Below, piece after piece: positions 52,452 to 60,936 of a stretch of DNA of 64,000 nt. The number at the start of each line of letters is the position of its first letter. The first letter of the stretch is position 1. Both the position numbers and the translations under genes were made by a program. The notes beneath the pieces were generated by a model. The model was not told the DNA's origin. It was given only the letters and a program-made list of their open reading frames with translations, and did no database searches. Location of the stretch: NCBI RefSeq assembly GCF_000379125.1, contig NZ_KB900626.1, positions 1,645,748-1,709,747 of the forward strand. Direction: 5' to 3'. The DNA is from Methylosinus sp. LW4 (GTDB lineage Bacteria; Pseudomonadota; Alphaproteobacteria; Rhizobiales; Beijerinckiaceae).

Positions 52452-53029
52452 AGGAATTTCGCCGCGACGACGAAGCCGACGACGACGATCGCCGCCATCA
52501 CGCCGATGAACAGGCCGAAATGCGCCTCGAGCTTGTCGCGCAGAAAATCGCCGAAATGATTGATGGCTGCGGCGAGGATGAAGAAGCGCGCGCCGCGCGT
52601 CACCAGCGAGAGCGCGAGAAACAGGCCGAAATTATAATCCATCAGCCCGGACACGATGGTGACGAGCTTGAAGGGAATGGGCGTCAGCCCTTTCACCAGA
52701 ATGAAGAGCGCGCCCCAATGGGCGTAGAACGCCCGCAGCGCCTCCATTTTGGCGGCATAGCCATAGAGATCGATGAGCCAGAGGCCGATCGTGTCGTAGA
52801 ACAGCGCGCCTATGGCGTAGCCGAGCGCGCCGCCGGCCACGGAGGCCACGGTGCAGATGGCGGCATAGAACCAGGAGCGCTTGGGCTCGGCCAGCGACAT
52901 GGGCAGGAGAATCACATCCGGCGGGATGGGAAAAAAGGAGCTTTCCGCAAAAGCTATGGCGCCGAGCGCGAAAGGCGCATGCCGGCTGCCGGCGAGCGAC
53001 ATGGTCCAGTCGTAGAGCTTTTTGATCAT
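52448..53029 (-). CDS. DedA/YqaA-family (SNARE-associated type) membrane protein
   Basis: A 193-residue membrane protein with several helices. YqaA/DedA landmarks are ALGAIAFAESSFFPIPPDVI, ALGYAIGALFYDTIG, GALFILVKGLTPIPFKLVTI and LSLVTRGARFFILAA. DedA proteins are half-transporters linked to undecaprenyl-phosphate or phospholipid flipping. The ATG at 53029 is chosen by homologue length. Its stop overlaps the dsbB start. Confidence 0.88.
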   Translation of the reverse strand: MIKKLYDWTMSLAGSRHAPFALGAIAFAESSFFPIPPDVILLPMSLAEPKRSWFYAAICTVASVAGGALGYAIGALFYDTIGLWLIDLYGYAAKMEALRAFYAHWGALFILVKGLTPIPFKLVTIVSGLMDYNFGLFLALSLVTRGARFFILAAAINHFGDFLRDKLEAHFGLFIGVMAAIVVVGFVVAAKFL

Positions 53030-53188
53030 TTTCCAACCGGTTCTAAGGGCGAAGCGCCCCTCGCTTACCACCTCGCGGCGCCGGAGGCGAGGCTGGCGGC
53101 GCATCGGCCGTGCGAAACGCGGAAGCGCGCCTTGACGGAGGCTTCGGCCCGGCTAATATCCGCGCCGCGACGCCGGCCCCGCCGGCCC

Positions 53189-53275
53189 GCGCCCCTGTGG
53201 CGGAATTGGTAGACGCGCTCGACTCAAAATCGAGTTCCGCAAGGAGTGCTGGTTCGACTCCGGCCAGGGGCACCA
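53189..53275 (+). tRNA. tRNA-Leu (anticodon CAA)
   Basis: Acceptor strands GCCCCTG (53189-53195) and CAGGGGC (53265-53271) pair perfectly. Discriminator A and an encoded CCA end at 53275. The anticodon stem CTCGA/TCGAG encloses CTCAAAA with anticodon CAA. A long variable arm (GTTCCGCAAGGAGTGCT region) is typical of class II tRNA-Leu, and the T-arm is GGTTCGACTCC. It reads UUG codons. Confidence 0.97.
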
Positions 53276-53313
53276 AAAACTCAATAAATCCAATTAGATA
53301 GCCAGTCTCCACC

Positions 53314-53526
53314 TCAATAATGCGGCGGCGGTCGCTCCGGCGCGTCGCGGTGGCCGAGCATCTGGAACTCCTCGCGCAGGCGAGCGATCTGCCGCTCCAG
53401 CGTGTCGATCCGTCGCCATTGCGAGGCGATGACGTCGTTCAGCTCGGCGACGGTCTTGTCCTGATGCGCGAGCGCCGTCTCCAGGGCGACGAGACGAGAG
53501 GACAAATCCGAAAGCTCACCGCTCAT
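53314..53526 (-). CDS. slyX: SlyX family protein
   Basis: A 70-residue coiled-coil protein. LSSRLVALETALAHQDKTVA, ELNDVIASQWRRIDTLERQI and a C-terminal PPPHY tail are typical of SlyX. Function unknown; in enterobacteria the gene lies beside slyD. GGAGCCCTC precedes the ATG at 53526. Confidence 0.88.
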   Translation of the reverse strand: MSGELSDLSSRLVALETALAHQDKTVAELNDVIASQWRRIDTLERQIARLREEFQMLGHRDAPERPPPHY

Positions 53527-53787
53527 GAGGGCTCCATTGCGCCGCGCATTCCATCGGCCGGCGCGCGCATCCAAGCTTCGATCGCGCGGAAAGACAAGAG
53601 CTTCCGTTCCGGCTCCGCAGTGCGGACTATCCCTCTCATTCAGCTCTTATCTGCTCTCCGGCTATGTCAGAACCCTCAGAACCCACAAGCGAATCGACCG
53701 AAACAAACAAGTTCCACCTTGATCGCAACCAACTCTGATGGGAGGATGAAAGCAGCTGATCCGCCCCGGATTTGGCCGAGAAGAGAG

Positions 53788-56016
53788 ATGGTGATGGTGA
53801 GCAGCCACGAAAACGTATTGGAACAGCGCGCGAGCCAATTGCATGAGACCGGTTCGGTCCTTCGCGAGGATGACGAGGTCTTCATCGTGAGCGCTAAGGG
53901 CGATTCCGGCTGCATCGTTTTCGGCCCATATGCCACGCTTGAGCGCGGTCGCTACGTCGTCCAGTTCCGCATCAATCCCATCGATGTTCAAAACCCTGAA
54001 GCCATTTGCTGCATCGTCGATGTCGTTTCCGAAATGGGAAAAACGACTCATTTCAAAAAAGAGCTATCCGCACGCGAGTTAAGTGATCGCAGGGGAAAAT
54101 ATGAAGCAGAATTTGAGATCGACGTCATTTCCTCGGTTGAATACAGAGTGTTTGCAACAGGGACATCTGGATTAAAGATCGCACACGAACGTGCAGTGCG
54201 ATCGCTTGAGCCCGTCAGACTGGTGATCTGGGATCTCGATGAGACCTTTTGGCGCGGCACCCTAACTGAAGGAGGAATTCAAGAATACGTTCAAGAACAT
54301 CACGACATTGTGGTCGAACTCGCGCGGCGCGGTATCGTCAGCTCGATATGCTCGAAGAATGACATATCGACCATTCTTCCAATACTTGAAGAGAAGGGAA
54401 TTTTGAACTATTTTGTACTTCCTAGTATATCTTGGGAGCCCAAAGGGTTTCGTATCGCAAACCTGATCTCTGACTTTCAACTTCGCGCTCCCACCGTCAT
54501 GTTTATCGACGATAACCCGAACAATCGTGCTGAAGCTACGGCCGTAGTTCCTGGACTACAAGTCAAGGATGAGCATTTTATCAAAAATATACTCGGAGAC
54601 TGGCGCTTCAAAGGAAAGCGTGATGAAAATCTGACCAGACTGAAACAATATCAGATTCTAGAGATTCGCAAACGCGATCAAGAAAGCGCCACAGGTGGCA
54701 ACGGGGAGTTTTTGCGTAACAGCGATATACGAGTTTTCGTAGACTACGACATCGAGTCCTCCATAGACCGAGCTATCGAACTTATAAATCGAACCAACCA
54801 GCTGAACTATACGAAGAAGCGTTTACCTGAGGACATTGATCTAGCGCGACAGCAGCTGGTTCGCGAAATGGCTCCGATGGGGCGTCAAGCGGGGCTTATT
54901 CGAGTCGTCGATAAATACGGGGACTATGGCTATGTCGGCTTTTTCCTTATTGAGAATTTGCTACAGAGCCCGGACATCGCATCTGCGAACAGCGCGCTCA
55001 TTCATTTCTGCTTTTCATGTCGTACGCTAGGGATGCTTGTTGAGCAATGGGTCTATAACTTCCTGCGTAGACCAGCATTACAAGTCGTCGGCGAGGTGTT
55101 GACCGATCTCTCTACTCCTCGTGAGGTGGACTGGATCCGTCAAGTCGATTCGATCGACAATTCAGCGTCGTCGATTTCACCGATCGCTTCGAGTATGATA
55201 TATGTCGGAGGGTGCGAGGCGCATGCTGTAGGCGTATATCTCGGAGCCTACACGCCAGAACTGAGGATACTTGGAAACTATACGGCAAATGGTCTATGGG
55301 TTCGCGTCGCGAGCGCGTCGATGGTGCTCGATTCGCTCGACCGAACCACTGTAGATTTCGCTAGCGAAGCAAAGGCGCTCGGCCTTGCAAATGAAATGCA
55401 CACGTCTGAGTTTTTCCAGACAACAAATCACGACGTAATTTACATTTTTAACCTTCAGCTCGATTATTTTCAGGTCACTCGCCTACGGCACAAAACCAAT
55501 AAGTGGACGTTCTCAATCGGTCCAAGGTTAGGAGACAATTTTCTGTTGAGTACCGAACAGGAGCTGCGAACGCACTTGGATCAGCACGCTGATTTTTATA
55601 CACCCGAGTTACGCCAAAGCATTTTGCTCGTAGATGCTCATGTGCGAGAAAACTACGAATTTGTGCAATATCCGACGCACTCCGAGTGCGCCCAGGGAGT
55701 CATTGCTATTATCGATCGAATGCCCCTCGGATCAAAGTGCATATTCGTCATAGACCATGACAAATTACTCAACCCAAACACGCGATTGATAAATGATTTT
55801 CCAGAATGTCGACGTTACACCGAGCTGGTGCGGGATATTGTCAAGGACTATGACTACGTCGGTCTCGTTTCAATGAGCGACGCAATCACGTCGGACAACG
55901 ACATTATAGATGGAAACCATTACGTTCGCGAAGTATACTTAAGATGCGCAAACAAAATAGTAGAAACAGCGAATCTTCTTCAACCTCGTAACATTCACTC
56001 TAAACCACCCGAATAA
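53788..56016 (+). CDS. FkbH-like protein with N-terminal beta-sandwich and C-terminal SGNH-like domain
   Basis: A 742-residue protein. Residues about 25-135 resemble a jelly-roll domain (IVFGPYATLERGRYVVQF). Residues about 144-430 match FkbH: HAD motif LVIWDLDETFWRGTLTEGG (D149, D151), SSICSKND, VMFIDDNPNNRAEA, INRTNQLNYTKKRL, then the GNAT-like DKYGDYGYVGFFLI and CFSCRTLGMLVEQWVYNFL. Residues about 468-730 look SGNH-like, with YVGGCEAHAVGVYL at the front and a D-x-x-H near the end (IIDGNHYV). FkbH proteins load glyceryl units from 1,3-bisphosphoglycerate onto carrier proteins, but no carrier is near. Its base composition is clearly AT-richer than the flanks and the gene sits beside tRNA-Leu, suggesting transfer. 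Start uncertain: 53746 and 53794 are alternatives. Confidence 0.82.
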   Translation: MVMVSSHENVLEQRASQLHETGSVLREDDEVFIVSAKGDSGCIVFGPYATLERGRYVVQFRINPIDVQNPEAICCIVDVVSEMGKTTHFKKELSARELSDRRGKYEAEFEIDVISSVEYRVFATGTSGLKIAHERAVRSLEPVRLVIWDLDETFWRGTLTEGGIQEYVQEHHDIVVELARRGIVSSICSKNDISTILPILEEKGILNYFVLPSISWEPKGFRIANLISDFQLRAPTVMFIDDNPNNRAEATAVVPGLQVKDEHFIKNILGDWRFKGKRDENLTRLKQYQILEIRKRDQESATGGNGEFLRNSDIRVFVDYDIESSIDRAIELINRTNQLNYTKKRLPEDIDLARQQLVREMAPMGRQAGLIRVVDKYGDYGYVGFFLIENLLQSPDIASANSALIHFCFSCRTLGMLVEQWVYNFLRRPALQVVGEVLTDLSTPREVDWIRQVDSIDNSASSISPIASSMIYVGGCEAHAVGVYLGAYTPELRILGNYTANGLWVRVASASMVLDSLDRTTVDFASEAKALGLANEMHTSEFFQTTNHDVIYIFNLQLDYFQVTRLRHKTNKWTFSIGPRLGDNFLLSTEQELRTHLDQHADFYTPELRQSILLVDAHVRENYEFVQYPTHSECAQGVIAIIDRMPLGSKCIFVIDHDKLLNPNTRLINDFPECRRYTELVRDIVKDYDYVGLVSMSDAITSDNDIIDGNHYVREVYLRCANKIVETANLLQPRNIHSKPPE

Positions 56017-56111
56017 GATCTATTGATCTAAAATTTGATCTAGACGAACAGAAAGAGTGGTTTCCAATCCAATCAGACTGGGAACAACTCCGACGCATTT
56101 TCGCTCCCCCC

Positions 56112-57032
56112 TCAATCCGTCGCCAGCGCCTTCAGCGTCTGCAGCGCCACGGAGGTCGCGGAGGAGCGGCTGTCGACGCCGAGCTTCACGAAAATGCGCT
56201 CCAAATGCTTATGCACCGTGCGCGGGGAAATGCAGAGAATCTCGGCTATGTCGTGATTCGACTTGCCGCGCGCGAGCCAGCTCAGCACTTCCGCCTCGCG
56301 CAGCGTCAGCGCGAATTTTTGCGCCAGAAGCGCCTCGTCGCTGACGCTCTGCGGCTCGGTCAGGCGAAACAGCAGCTCGTCGCCGCCGATCTCGCAGAGA
56401 AAAGAGACGGTGACCGCCTCCCCGGCGACGGCGGGCGCGTCATGTTCGCGACGCGCGGCCGCCTCGCGTAGCAGAGCCGAAAACGCCTCCGGCGGCTGCG
56501 AGCGCAAAATCTCGAAGGGGCCGAGACGCGCGGCGAGAAGATCGGCCGCCTGCGGCGTGCACCAGAGCAGACGGCCGTCGCGGTCCGTCGCCAGGAGATG
56601 GCGGCCCGTGGCGTCCAGCGCCACGCGCGCGCCGAAGGCGGCCTTGGCGTTGGAGACGTGAATGCGGATGCGGGCGACGAGCTCCTCTATGATGACCGGC
56701 TTCACCACATAATCTACGCCGCCGGCCTCGAGCCCCATGAGGACATGGCTCGTGTCCTTGAGCCCGGTGAGGAAGATCACCGGCAGATGCGCGAAACGCG
56801 GATTCTGCTTGATGCGGCGGCAGGCGGCGAAGCCGTCGAGGCCGGACATCACTGCGTCCAGCACGACGACATTGGGCGTCACGCGCTCCAGCAGAGCCAG
56901 AGCCGCCTCGCCATTGGTGGCGGCGAGCGCGGTGAAATCGGCGCGCTCCAGCGCCTCGACGAGGAGGCTCAGCTCGTCGCGATTGTCATCGACGACGAGC
57001 GCCGTGTCGCGCTGGCGCAGATCAGCCGACAT
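56112..57032 (-). CDS. LuxR/NarL-family response regulator
   Basis: A 306-residue regulator. The receiver domain is at about 10-130 (LVVDDNRDELSLL, phosphoacceptor D59 in VVVLDAVMSGLDG, Lys in DYVVKPVIIEEL). A middle PAS-like linker of about 95 residues (RHLLATDRDGRLLWCTPQAA) follows, then a C-terminal helix-turn-helix (LTLREAEVLSWLARGKSNHD, ISPRTVHKHLERIFVKLGV). Its start overlaps the end of the transporter-kinase gene by 11 bases, so it is the cognate regulator of that kinase. Confidence 0.93.
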   Translation of the reverse strand: MSADLRQRDTALVVDDNRDELSLLVEALERADFTALAATNGEAALALLERVTPNVVVLDAVMSGLDGFAACRRIKQNPRFAHLPVIFLTGLKDTSHVLMGLEAGGVDYVVKPVIIEELVARIRIHVSNAKAAFGARVALDATGRHLLATDRDGRLLWCTPQAADLLAARLGPFEILRSQPPEAFSALLREAAARREHDAPAVAGEAVTVSFLCEIGGDELLFRLTEPQSVSDEALLAQKFALTLREAEVLSWLARGKSNHDIAEILCISPRTVHKHLERIFVKLGVDSRSSATSVALQTLKALATD

Positions 57033-60000
57033 GCTCGACCTCCTGCGTCAGTGCGGCCTCGAGCGTCTGCGCCAGCTCCTCGAACTCGAAACTCTGCGCC
57101 ATGGCGCGCAATTGCGCGATCGCCGCGGCGCGCTCCGGCGCAGCGGCCTCGATCTCGCCCAGAGCGGTCTCTATGCCGCGGCTGTGGCCGACGCGGCAAA
57201 GATGCAGCAGCTTCTCGACGCTCTCGCGCGGCAAAGCGAGCGCCGCCGGCGCGAAAGGCTCCGCGCCGGGGGTGGCGCGCGCAGCGACATAGAACCAGTC
57301 GAGCCCGAGCAGATTGCCGATGCGGTCCAGCATTTCGGAGAATTCGATGGGCTTCACCAGAAAATCATCATGCGGCGAATCGGGCCCGCGGCGCTCCATC
57401 AGCTCATGGGCGTTGGCGGAAACCATCATAATCGGCGTCTCCGGCCCGAGCGCGTCGCGCAATCGCCGCGCCGCCTCCCAGCCGTCCATGCCCGGCATTG
57501 CGATGTCGAGCATGACGAGATCGGGATTGCGCGCGAGGGCGAGCGCGACGCATTCTGCGCCATTGGACGCCGTCAGCACGTCGAAGCCGAGCCCGCCCAG
57601 CGATTGGCGCATCACGTCGATATGCGTCGCCGTGTCGTCGGCGACGAGAATGGTTTTGCGCGGCCCGGCGTAGCCGCGAATCTGCGGCGGCTTCTGCCCC
57701 TCCGCCGGCGAGGTCGCGGCGGTGAGATAGAGGCGCACGGTGAAGCGGCTGCCGCGCCCGACCTCGCTCTCGACGCGCATCTCGCCGCCGATGATCTGCG
57801 TCAGCAGCTTGGTGATGGTGAGGCCGAGGCCCGTGCCGGGAATGGCCGAGACAGCCGCCATGCGGCCGCGCTCGAAAGGCGCGAAAATGCGCTGCATATC
57901 CTCCGGCATTATGCCGATGCCCGTGTCCTCGACGATGAATTCCGCAATGTCGTTGCGATAGGAGACCTTCAGCCCCGCATGGCCGCGCTCGGTGAATTTC
58001 ACCGCATTGGAGACGAGATTGATGAGGATCTGCCGCAGACGCTTCCTGTCGGTGCGCACATAGCGCGGCAGATCGGGGCTGCGCTCATAGCGGAAGGCGA
58101 CGCCCTTGGCCGCCGCCTGCAGGCGGAACATGTCGACGAGCTGGTCCAGCGTCTCGTCAATGCGGAAGATGTCGCGCGCCACATCGAGCGAGCCGGTCTC
58201 GATCTTGGCGACGTCGAGCAATCCGTCGATGAGATTGGTGATGTGCTCCGTGCTGCGGCGGATGACGCGCACAGCGTCCTGCGGGCGATCGGTGGCGTCG
58301 CGCTCCAGCAATTGCGCATAGCCGTTGATGGCGTTGAGCGGCGTGCGTATCTCGTGATTGAGCCCCGCTATGAAGCGCGTCTTGGCGATATTGGCGGCCT
58401 CCGCCGCCTCCTTGGCGCGTTGCAGCTCGGCGTCGGTGCGCTCGTGCGCGGCGATTTCGTCCTGCAAAATCTCCGTCTGGCGGCGCGTCTCCTCCTCCGC
58501 CACGCGGCGGCTCTCCTGCGCGAGCACTAATGTCCAGGCGGCGACGCCCATGACGAGCAAGAGGCCGACGAAGACGATCTCCAGAGTCGTGCGAATGATC
58601 GGTCGCGCCGCCGGGCCGACGACGGCCGCATATTGGAAATAGATCGCGCCGAGGATCGCCGCGCTCGTCACCGCGAGCAGACCGAGCACGACGAGAAATC
58701 GGCCGGCGCGCGTCGAGAAGAAGGGCAGCGAGAATCTCGGCAAGAGCGCCGAGAAGAGCGCGCGCGCCTGCGAGGCGAGCCGCGCCTGCGGCTTGCAGGC
58801 GTCCTTGCAGCGCATGTCCAGCGAGCAGCACAGCGAGCAGATCGCCGCGCCATAGGCCGGGCAGGACGCCATGTCGTGCGGCTCGAACTCATTCTCACAG
58901 ATCATGCAGCGCATGGGCTCGCGGAAGACGCTCTGCGGGCGCGCGATATAATAGCGCCCGCCGGTGGCGTAGGCGATGAGCGGCGCGAGCGAGAAAGCGA
59001 CGACGAAGCCGATGAGCGCCGAGAGCGGCTGCAGCGTGTCGCCGAGCAGGCCATAGAGCGCCGCCGTCGAGACGATGAGCGAGCCCAGCATGGCGCCGCA
59101 GCCGACCGGATTGACGTCATAGAGATAGGCGCGGCGAAACTCGATCTGCGGCGGGCTGAGGCCGAGCGGCTTGTCGACGACGAGATCGGCGGTCAGAGCC
59201 CCGATCCAGGCGACGGCGAAATTGGAATAGAAGGCCAGGATGCTGTCGATGACATGGCTGACGCCGAACTCCATCAGCAGCAGCGCCAGAGTGACGTTGA
59301 ACACCAGCCATACGACTCGGCCCGGATGGTTGTGCGTGATGCGGGAGAAGAAGTTCGACCAGGCGATGGAGCCGGCATAGGCGTTGGTGACATTGATCTT
59401 CGTCTGACAGACGACGACGAAGAGTCCGGTGAGCGCCAGCGCGAGGCCGGGCGAATGGACGAGGCTCGAGAAGGCGAGATAATAGATCTCGCTCGGTTGC
59501 GCCGCGCGCTCGGCCGGAACGCCGAGCGTCAGCGCCTGATAGGCGAGAAAGGAGCCGGCCGCGAGCTTGGCGACGCCGATCAATATCCAGCCCGGGCCGG
59601 CCGCGAAGAGCGCGAAACGCCAGCTGTGCCGGCCGATGCGCGCCGTCGTCGGCAAAAAGCGCAGATAATCGACCTGCTCGCCGATCTGCAGCAGCAGCGA
59701 CAGCAGGATCGAGGCGGAAAGGCCGAAGAGCTTCAGATCGAAGGAGCCGTCCAGCGCGCCAGCGGCGCCGGGAAAGGCCATCCAGCCGGAGATCGCCGGC
59801 CCCCCGACCACGATCAGATAGGCGAAAGGCGCGATTTGCAGCACGAGCCATATCGGCTGCGTCCAGAGCTGATAGCGGCTGATGAAGCGAATGCCGAGCG
59901 CTGCAATGGGCAATATCGCGAGCGAGGAAATAGCGTAAGCGAGGCCGAGCGGAACGCCGAGGCACATTTGCAGCGCATCGGCCATGATCGTCGCCTCTAT

Positions 60001-60393
60001 GGCGAAGAGAATGAAAGTGAAGCAGGCGTAGATCAGCGAGGTGACGGTGGAGCCGATGTAGCCGAAGCCGGCGCCGCGCGTCAGCAGATCCATGTCGACG
60101 CCATATTTGGCCGCGTAATGGCCGATCGGCAGGCTGGCGAGAAAGATCAGCGCGCCGACGGCGAGGATCGCCGCCATGGCGTTGGTGAAGCCGAACATCA
60201 GCGTCACGCCGCCGCCCAGCGCCTCGCAGGCGAGAAAGGAGATCGCCCCGAGCGCTGTGTTGGCGACGCGCCAAGGCGTGAAGCGGCGCGCCGCTTCCGC
60301 CGTGTAGCGCAGCGAATAATCCTCGAGCGTCTGGTCGGCGACGAACTTGTTGTAGGTCCGGCGGACCGGGAAAATTCGCTGCTGCTCTCGCAT
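57022..60393 (-). CDS. NCS1-permease/hybrid sensor histidine kinase fusion
   Basis: A 1123-residue membrane sensor. Residues about 40-480 form a twelve-helix NCS1 (purine/cytosine/hydantoin permease-like) domain: WRVANTALGAISFLACEALG, GAGFGYIGSTVTSLIYACFT, QTKINVTNAYAGSIAWSNFF. Residues 496-533 hold eight Cys (CMICENEF, CSLCCSLDMRCKDACK). Two further helices lie at about 565-625, then a coiled coil, HisKA (H680 in GLNHEIRTPLNAINGY), HATPase (INLVSNAVKFT, VEDTGIGI, GTGLGLTI), a receiver domain (ILVADDTATHIDV, D963 in LVMLDIAMPGMDG, FLVKPIE) and a helical C-terminus. The architecture parallels CbrA-type transporter kinases. Its context points to sensing of urea, amides or purine breakdown products. 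Confidence 0.92.
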   Translation of the reverse strand: MREQQRIFPVRRTYNKFVADQTLEDYSLRYTAEAARRFTPWRVANTALGAISFLACEALGGGVTLMFGFTNAMAAILAVGALIFLASLPIGHYAAKYGVDMDLLTRGAGFGYIGSTVTSLIYACFTFILFAIEATIMADALQMCLGVPLGLAYAISSLAILPIAALGIRFISRYQLWTQPIWLVLQIAPFAYLIVVGGPAISGWMAFPGAAGALDGSFDLKLFGLSASILLSLLLQIGEQVDYLRFLPTTARIGRHSWRFALFAAGPGWILIGVAKLAAGSFLAYQALTLGVPAERAAQPSEIYYLAFSSLVHSPGLALALTGLFVVVCQTKINVTNAYAGSIAWSNFFSRITHNHPGRVVWLVFNVTLALLLMEFGVSHVIDSILAFYSNFAVAWIGALTADLVVDKPLGLSPPQIEFRRAYLYDVNPVGCGAMLGSLIVSTAALYGLLGDTLQPLSALIGFVVAFSLAPLIAYATGGRYYIARPQSVFREPMRCMICENEFEPHDMASCPAYGAAICSLCCSLDMRCKDACKPQARLASQARALFSALLPRFSLPFFSTRAGRFLVVLGLLAVTSAAILGAIYFQYAAVVGPAARPIIRTTLEIVFVGLLLVMGVAAWTLVLAQESRRVAEEETRRQTEILQDEIAAHERTDAELQRAKEAAEAANIAKTRFIAGLNHEIRTPLNAINGYAQLLERDATDRPQDAVRVIRRSTEHITNLIDGLLDVAKIETGSLDVARDIFRIDETLDQLVDMFRLQAAAKGVAFRYERSPDLPRYVRTDRKRLRQILINLVSNAVKFTERGHAGLKVSYRNDIAEFIVEDTGIGIMPEDMQRIFAPFERGRMAAVSAIPGTGLGLTITKLLTQIIGGEMRVESEVGRGSRFTVRLYLTAATSPAEGQKPPQIRGYAGPRKTILVADDTATHIDVMRQSLGGLGFDVLTASNGAECVALALARNPDLVMLDIAMPGMDGWEAARRLRDALGPETPIMMVSANAHELMERRGPDSPHDDFLVKPIEFSEMLDRIGNLLGLDWFYVAARATPGAEPFAPAALALPRESVEKLLHLCRVGHSRGIETALGEIEAAAPERAAAIAQLRAMAQSFEFEELAQTLEAALTQEVEHVG

Positions 60394-60422
60394 GCTCTCT
60401 TTACGTTGGGGCGTCGCCCGCG

Positions 60423-60761
60423 TCAGACCGGCCGAGGCTCGCCCGCCGGCCGCCAGCCCTCCGCCTCGAGACAGTCTAGCATGGGCTTGGTCAGGATCGT
60501 CGTCGAGGGCGGCGGCGACACCAGCGTCGGCCGCTCGGACTCGCCGAGCTTCTTCACGCAGGCGTCTGTGGCTTTCTTCAGGCCGCCCATATCGCCGCCG
60601 ATGTTCCACCACATGTCGACGGCGTAGCGCTGCTTGGCGATCGGCGCCGCCGCCTGCGCCTTATGGCTTTTCGACGAAGCGTTCGCCTGTCCGACCGCGA
60701 CGACGAGCGCGAGCGCTCCCGCGGTCAGCCCCAAAATATCCAATGCCATGGTCTTGCGCAT
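60423..60761 (-). CDS. small secreted protein upstream of the transporter-kinase
   Basis: A 112-residue protein with an N-terminal signal peptide (LGLTAGALALVVAVGQANAS, cleavage near residue 29). The mature part has two Cys (DACVKKLGE and LDCLEAEGW) and MWWNIGGDMGGLKKATDAC. No family is recognised. GGGGGAGTGACGCG gives the ribosome-binding site. The gene lies 29 bases upstream of the transporter-kinase gene on the same strand and may supply a periplasmic accessory or ligand-handling function to it. Confidence 0.75.
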   Translation of the reverse strand: MRKTMALDILGLTAGALALVVAVGQANASSKSHKAQAAAPIAKQRYAVDMWWNIGGDMGGLKKATDACVKKLGESERPTLVSPPPSTTILTKPMLDCLEAEGWRPAGEPRPV

Positions 60762-60821
60762 TCGCGTCACTCCCCCGCGCCGGTGAATCCCCTGCCGGCT
60801 CTCATGCCCTATTCGACGATT

Positions 60822-60836
60822 TGGCGCGAACGGAGC
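60822..60836 (+). promoter_or_regulatory. weak sigma-54-like promoter match
   Basis: TGGCGCGAACGGAGC has GG and GC at the -24/-12 distance, but the TT before GC is missing. Sigma-54 control would fit a nitrogen-source uptake operon. The match is poor and could be chance. Confidence 0.2.
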
Positions 60837-60856
60837 AATACGCATTTCAGCGTATT
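60837..60856. promoter_or_regulatory. perfect inverted repeat, candidate operator
   Basis: AATACGC (60837-60843) and GCGTATT (60850-60856) form a perfect 7-bp inverted repeat with a 6-base spacer (ATTTCA). It sits in the 175-bp divergent region between the sensor operon and the porin-urt operon. Its size suits a dimeric NarL/LuxR-type response regulator, so it may be the binding site of the regulator encoded at 56.1-57.0 kb. Confidence 0.5.
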
Positions 60857-60936
60857 CCTACCTAAGGGTCGCCACGACTAGTCCTTGACGTGACGAAACC
60901 GGCGCGAATCGCCGGGGGACGACACGAGGGGGACAG

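Noticed and set aside
53276..56111. tRNA-Leu as attachment site of an integrated element
   Set aside because: No integrase gene and no repeat of the tRNA 3' end found on the far side of the AT-rich gene; only the composition shift supports transfer.
58633..60627. 664-codon open frame antisense to the transporter-kinase gene
   Set aside because: Arg/Glu/Ala-rich composition typical of reverse-strand GC-rich shadows and no recognisable domain.
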